Program-made: the position numbers and the translations under genes
The notes under the pieces: model-generated
What the model was told of the DNA's origin: nothing
Database searches by the model: none
The model's input: only the letters and a program-made list of their open reading frames with translations
Source of the DNA: Marinobacter sp. DY40_1A1
Lineage (GTDB): Bacteria > Pseudomonadota > Gammaproteobacteria > Pseudomonadales > Oleiphilaceae
Assembly (NCBI RefSeq): GCF_016597815.1
Contig: NZ_VCHA01000004.1
Location: forward strand, 310,001 to 374,000
Direction of reading: 5' to 3'
DNA: 64,000 nt
In this document: positions 61,601-64,000 of the stretch, piece after piece
Position numbering within the stretch: position 1 is the first letter of the stretch
Layout of the letters: each line of letters opens with the position of its first letter

Positions 61601-62311
61601 AGATTGCGTAGCGACCTCTCCGGCCGTTTGCCAGATCTGTTCCAGCGCTATCAGAGCGCTCTGGCCGAGTGGCCCGAGACGATCAATGAGCCGATACCGT
61701 TTGAGTACAGGCTGGCCAACAGCACCGGATCGGTAGAGGTGCTGGACTTGATTAACAACCTGCGCCGCAACCACGAAGGCAATGCCTGCCGCATGGTTAT
61801 CGCCGGTTCCAGCCTGCTCACCGGCAGCGGTAGCAGCAAGAAGCTTCGCTACGCCAACCTGATGCGGGATTGGGTGATTCATCTGGCGGGGCAACTGACA
61901 GCACAACCCTTTGAAACCCTGATTCTGGGCAAGGAAGAAGGTCGCAAAGTCCGCTTTGCACCTCTGCCCAAGGAAACTGCCGCCAAGCATCTGGACGCCA
62001 TACTGGCCCATTGGATAGATGCCAGCACCCGCGCCTTGCCACTGCATTGTGAGGCCGGCTTTGCCTGGATTTACAGCTTCTACCAGAGCAAAAAGTTCCT
62101 AGGTGATCACGAACGCGCCATCAGCGATGCCCAACAGGCTTACACCACGGCCCTGGAGCGGGACACAGGTTATCTGCGCGGCGCCTTCGAAAGTGCTGAA
62201 GCCTTAATAGAAAGCGGCGAATTTGAAGCCTTGTTGCACGCGCTTTATGTGCCTCTTTGGGAAGCCGAACAGGACAAATCCGCTGCCGGTCAGATTGAGG
62301 GCAAGCTATGA
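58694..62311 (+). CDS. recC: Exodeoxyribonuclease V gamma subunit RecC
   Basis: The 1205-residue protein is a full-length RecC, which recognises Chi and guides DNA in the RecBCD complex. Recognisable segments include FLVQSNGIAQWLKLAL, GIAAGMDFLFPARFIW, the inactive helicase-like repeats (RDVMVMVPDINIYAP, FTISDQGQ) and FRKVCLLGMNDGDYPR. AAGGA lies five bases before ATG 58694. Residues near 820-831 form a Gly-Glu repeat encoded by a tandem hexamer. The stop overlaps the recB start by four bases. Confidence 0.96.
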   Translation: MPEHSAITPGFHAVHANHLEDLRRAVVFICQQNPLPPLQSETFLVQSNGIAQWLKLALAEKRSEDGSEGGLGIAAGMDFLFPARFIWQAYRAVLPDGEVPEQSPFDKRRLVWRLYRLLPELVHTDEVFNPLARFLEGSDPDLRAFQLAEKVADLFDQYQVFRADWLAAWEQGRNVVITARSEEKPVEEDTLWQPMLWRKLVEDTGAEAHTSRSQIHTRFMTEGQRITAPAHPSRLPKRIVVFGVSSLPRQALEALYVLSRFSQVVLCVHNPSQFYWADIVSDRELLKAERKRGKVHQTLSKIEDADQLHQHANPLLAAWGKQGRDYIRLLDEFDNPDEYRASFQTPDQKIDIFSEHGSAQAPCLLHQLQNDIYNLTPLQEIRDEQRQLDLAHDHSIAFHDAHSPQREVEILHDQLLAAFNADATLRPRDVMVMVPDINIYAPHIQAVFGRYTSGLKRHIPFTISDQGQRHHEPVLIALETLMSLPRSRFGVSEIISLLEVPGIRDRFEIAEEEIPLARRWVEGANIRWGLHGAHRESLELPAGLDRNTWQAGLRSMLLGYGMGDDEPWAGVQPYGEIGGLQASLAGRLGEFVYRLETLWQELQASRAPQQWEELFSSMLEQFFHKVEGHDLLLLNRFRRQLEQWLEDTHAAGLDEQSLPLNIVKDVLLEGLDEGGLNQRFLAGKVNFATLMPMRAIPFRKVCLLGMNDGDYPRSRPPVDFDLMAQDYRPGDRSRREDDRYLFLEAMLSAREQLYISWVGRSIKDDSERPPSVLVGQLQDHLNSLWQVAGQPDVAVTKALTTCHPLQPFSRDYFPKANGLGEGEGEGEGEGNQPKPLAEVLAARNLFTYEHEWRGAHGNEAEEQREQQTALPYQQPEEPITLNDLAGFLKKPVDTFYQRRLQVRFEDVEDDDTDNENFDLNGLDRWRLDTELIEQGLLKASNEEDLHERLESTLDRMARRGDLGMGVTEHRLRSDLSGRLPDLFQRYQSALAEWPETINEPIPFEYRLANSTGSVEVLDLINNLRRNHEGNACRMVIAGSSLLTGSGSSKKLRYANLMRDWVIHLAGQLTAQPFETLILGKEEGRKVRFAPLPKETAAKHLDAILAHWIDASTRALPLHCEAGFAWIYSFYQSKKFLGDHERAISDAQQAYTTALERDTGYLRGAFESAEALIESGEFEALLHALYVPLWEAEQDKSAAGQIEGKL
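61151..61186 (+). repeat. Tandem hexamer repeat within recC
   Basis: About six GGCGAA/GGCGAG units in a row encode a repeated Gly-Glu stretch (GEGEGEGEGE). A unit is two codons, so slippage changes linker length without breaking the frame. Confidence 0.8.
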
Positions 62312-64000
62312 CGGCTATCACCGTGACGAAAAACCCGAACCTTGACCCACTCGCTCTGCCCCTGAACGGCAGCAGCCTGATTGAGGCCAGCGCGGGTACC
62401 GGAAAAACCTTCACCATCGCCATTCTGTACGTGCGTTTTGTGCTTGGCCACGGACAACCCGAAGACAGCCCGCTGGCTGCCGGCATGCTGCCGCCCAACC
62501 TGCTGGTGGTCACCTTCACCGACGCCGCCACCAAGGAACTGCGTGATCGTATCCGCACCCGACTCACGCAAGCGGCCGAGGTGTTTTCCAGCAACGGGGA
62601 AAGCCTCCAACCCACGCCGGAAACCGCACTGATCCATCAGCTCCGGGATGACAGCTACCCAGACCCGGCAACCTGGCCGGACTGCCGCAAAAAACTCCTG
62701 CTGGCCGCCGAATGGATGGACGAAGCTGCGGTGTCCACCATTCACGCCTGGTGTAACCGGATGCTGACTGAGCATGCGTTCGACAGTGGCAGCCTGTTCC
62801 GCCTTTCTCTGGAAACCGATCAGAGCGAGTTGCTCGATGAAGTCGCACGGGACTACTGGCGAACCTTTATCTACCCGCTGTCGCCGGTACTGATGGACGA
62901 AGTGCTGAGCCACTGGAAAACCCCGGACAACCTGCGCGCCTCTGTGCATAACCTGCTTGGCGATGCCGATTCCTTTGAAGTTGCCACCGACGATGTTAAG
63001 CAAGCCATCGAAGCCACTGTGCAAAAGCGCATGGAACTGGCTCAGGCTTTGAAAGAATACCCTTGGGCAGACTGGAAGCCTGAAGTCACCGACATGCTGA
63101 TTGCGCTCAACAAGAGCAAGCGCCTGCACGGTGGCAGCATGAAGCCGATGATTGCCGCTTGGGACAAACTGCTGGATTGGGTCGCTTCCGATGAGCTCTA
63201 CCCGGAGGGTCTGGACAAGACCGGTTTCCAGAACCAGACACCAGACATACTCCCGACAAAACTCAAAGGCGAGGGCGATGTACCCCATCATCCCGCTTTT
63301 GATGCCATTGCAGAGCTGATCGAGTTCAGCCAGAGCCTGCCCAGCGCCGAGGCTGATATTCTTCGGCACGCCAGCCGCTGGATTGCAGCGCGGCTGGAAT
63401 CGGAAAAACAAAAGCGCTCGGAAATGGGTTTTGATGACCTGCTCACACGGCTGGACGATGCCCTGCATGGCTCCCGTGGCGATCAACTGGCGGCCACCAT
63501 TCGCCGCCAGTTCCCGGTGGCGCTGATCGACGAGTTCCAGGACACAGATCCTGTGCAATACCGCATCTTCAACCGCATTTACCGGGTTGCAGAGAATCAC
63601 CCGGATACCTGCCTGCTGATGATTGGCGATCCGAAGCAGGCCATTTACGGCTTCCGCGGCGCCGACATCTACACCTATCTGGACGCCCGCACCGGTGCCC
63701 GAGACCGCACCTGGACGCTGGGCCGCAACTTCCGTTCGTCCAAGCCCATGGTGAAAGCGGTCAACCGGGTGTTTGAACATGGCGACCTCAACAGCCCGGA
63801 AGGTGCCTTCCTCTTCGGCAAAGGCGATACCTCACCCCTGCCATTTCAGGGGGTAGACGCCAACGGCACCAAGCGCCTGTGGTCGGTGAATGGCGAGGTA
63901 CAGCCCAGCCTCACCCTGTGGTCACTGGAAAGCGATCAGGTAGACAAAAATGGCAATCGTAAAGGTCTCGCGAAAGGCGCCACCACAACGGATATGGCCG
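62308..64000 (+). CDS. recB: Exodeoxyribonuclease V beta subunit RecB (N-terminal part)
   Basis: The reading frame starts at ATG 62308 overlapping the recC stop (ATGA) and stays open to the window edge, giving about 564 residues. Walker A is SLIEASAGTGKTFTIA, motif Ia is VTFTDAATKELRDRI, motif II is LIDEFQDTDPVQY and motif III is MIGDPKQAIYGFRGAD, diagnostic of the RecB UvrD-type helicase. The C-terminal nuclease domain is off-window. It acts with RecC, and presumably RecD beyond the edge, in double-strand break repair. Confidence 0.97.
   Translation, partial: MTAITVTKNPNLDPLALPLNGSSLIEASAGTGKTFTIAILYVRFVLGHGQPEDSPLAAGMLPPNLLVVTFTDAATKELRDRIRTRLTQAAEVFSSNGESLQPTPETALIHQLRDDSYPDPATWPDCRKKLLLAAEWMDEAAVSTIHAWCNRMLTEHAFDSGSLFRLSLETDQSELLDEVARDYWRTFIYPLSPVLMDEVLSHWKTPDNLRASVHNLLGDADSFEVATDDVKQAIEATVQKRMELAQALKEYPWADWKPEVTDMLIALNKSKRLHGGSMKPMIAAWDKLLDWVASDELYPEGLDKTGFQNQTPDILPTKLKGEGDVPHHPAFDAIAELIEFSQSLPSAEADILRHASRWIAARLESEKQKRSEMGFDDLLTRLDDALHGSRGDQLAATIRRQFPVALIDEFQDTDPVQYRIFNRIYRVAENHPDTCLLMIGDPKQAIYGFRGADIYTYLDARTGARDRTWTLGRNFRSSKPMVKAVNRVFEHGDLNSPEGAFLFGKGDTSPLPFQGVDANGTKRLWSVNGEVQPSLTLWSLESDQVDKNGNRKGLAKGATTTDMA

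Overview
The window looks like chromosomal DNA of a marine gammaproteobacterium, most likely Marinobacter or a close relative. This is inferred from gene content and order: a Pseudomonas-like caa3-type cytochrome oxidase cluster, an aroE-hemF-tsaC-dprA-lysM / def-fmt-rsmB-trkA block, PomAB-type sodium flagellar stators, and a YheV-prlC pair. There is no integrase, transposase, phage gene or CRISPR array. Nearly all of it is densely packed, intact core genome. The accessory interest lies in two redox or signalling clusters, dispersed palindromes and a few regulatory sites.

Layout. 1-5.3 kb: end of an unidentified gene, an ATP-grasp protein, a small exported DUF6746-type protein under a candidate Fur box, helicase HrpB and an MFS permease. 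5.3-14.2 kb (minus strand): ctaC-ctaD-ctaG-coxC, then SURF1, a CxxxC membrane protein, ctaA, ctaB and SCO, i.e. a caa3-type oxidase with its heme A synthesis and copper assembly factors; a DUF2909 gene sits inside on the opposite strand. 14.4-21.2 kb (plus): a MATE pump, then a compact cluster of an unknown protein, an exported cupredoxin, a membrane GGDEF/EAL protein, a DUF3034 outer-membrane barrel, a lipoprotein truncated hemoglobin and DUF1653. 21.3-26.5 kb: Na+/H+ antiporter-family permease, an intergenic tract with two copies of a palindromic repeat, YheV, oligopeptidase A, gamma carbonic anhydrase and a PA4642-type protein. 26.6-32.8 kb (minus): pomB, pomA, aroE, hemF, tsaC, dprA, lysM. 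33.3-41.4 kb (plus): def, fmt, rsmB, trkA, glyQ, glyS, gmhB and tRNA-Pro(CGG). 41.5-48 kb (minus): an RbbA/YhiH-type ABC exporter with its permease and HlyD adaptor, and a phospholipase D-like lipoprotein.

48-51.6 kb: a perfect FNR/Anr box precedes rhodanese, a membrane-anchored octaheme cytochrome c and a cytochrome b561; a convergent DsrE-like exported protein follows. This looks like an oxygen-regulated periplasmic sulfur/electron-transfer module. 51.8-54.5 kb: a GAF-GAF-GGDEF-EAL protein and a VOC protein. 54.6-64 kb: a DNA repair block with an XPD/DinG-type helicase coupled to a FAN1-type nuclease, and divergently recC and the start of recB, which runs off the window.

The main candidates for undescribed biology are: (i) the cupredoxin-EAL-DUF3034-lipo-hemoglobin cluster, headed by a gene whose ribosome binding site lies in the arm of a predicted hairpin; (ii) the FNR-box rhodanese-octaheme-b561-DsrE module; (iii) the palindromic repeat family with a fixed loop but different, internally complementary arms in each copy; and (iv) the CxxxC protein of the oxidase cluster. 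All functional statements come from reading the sequence and recalled family knowledge; no database search was run.
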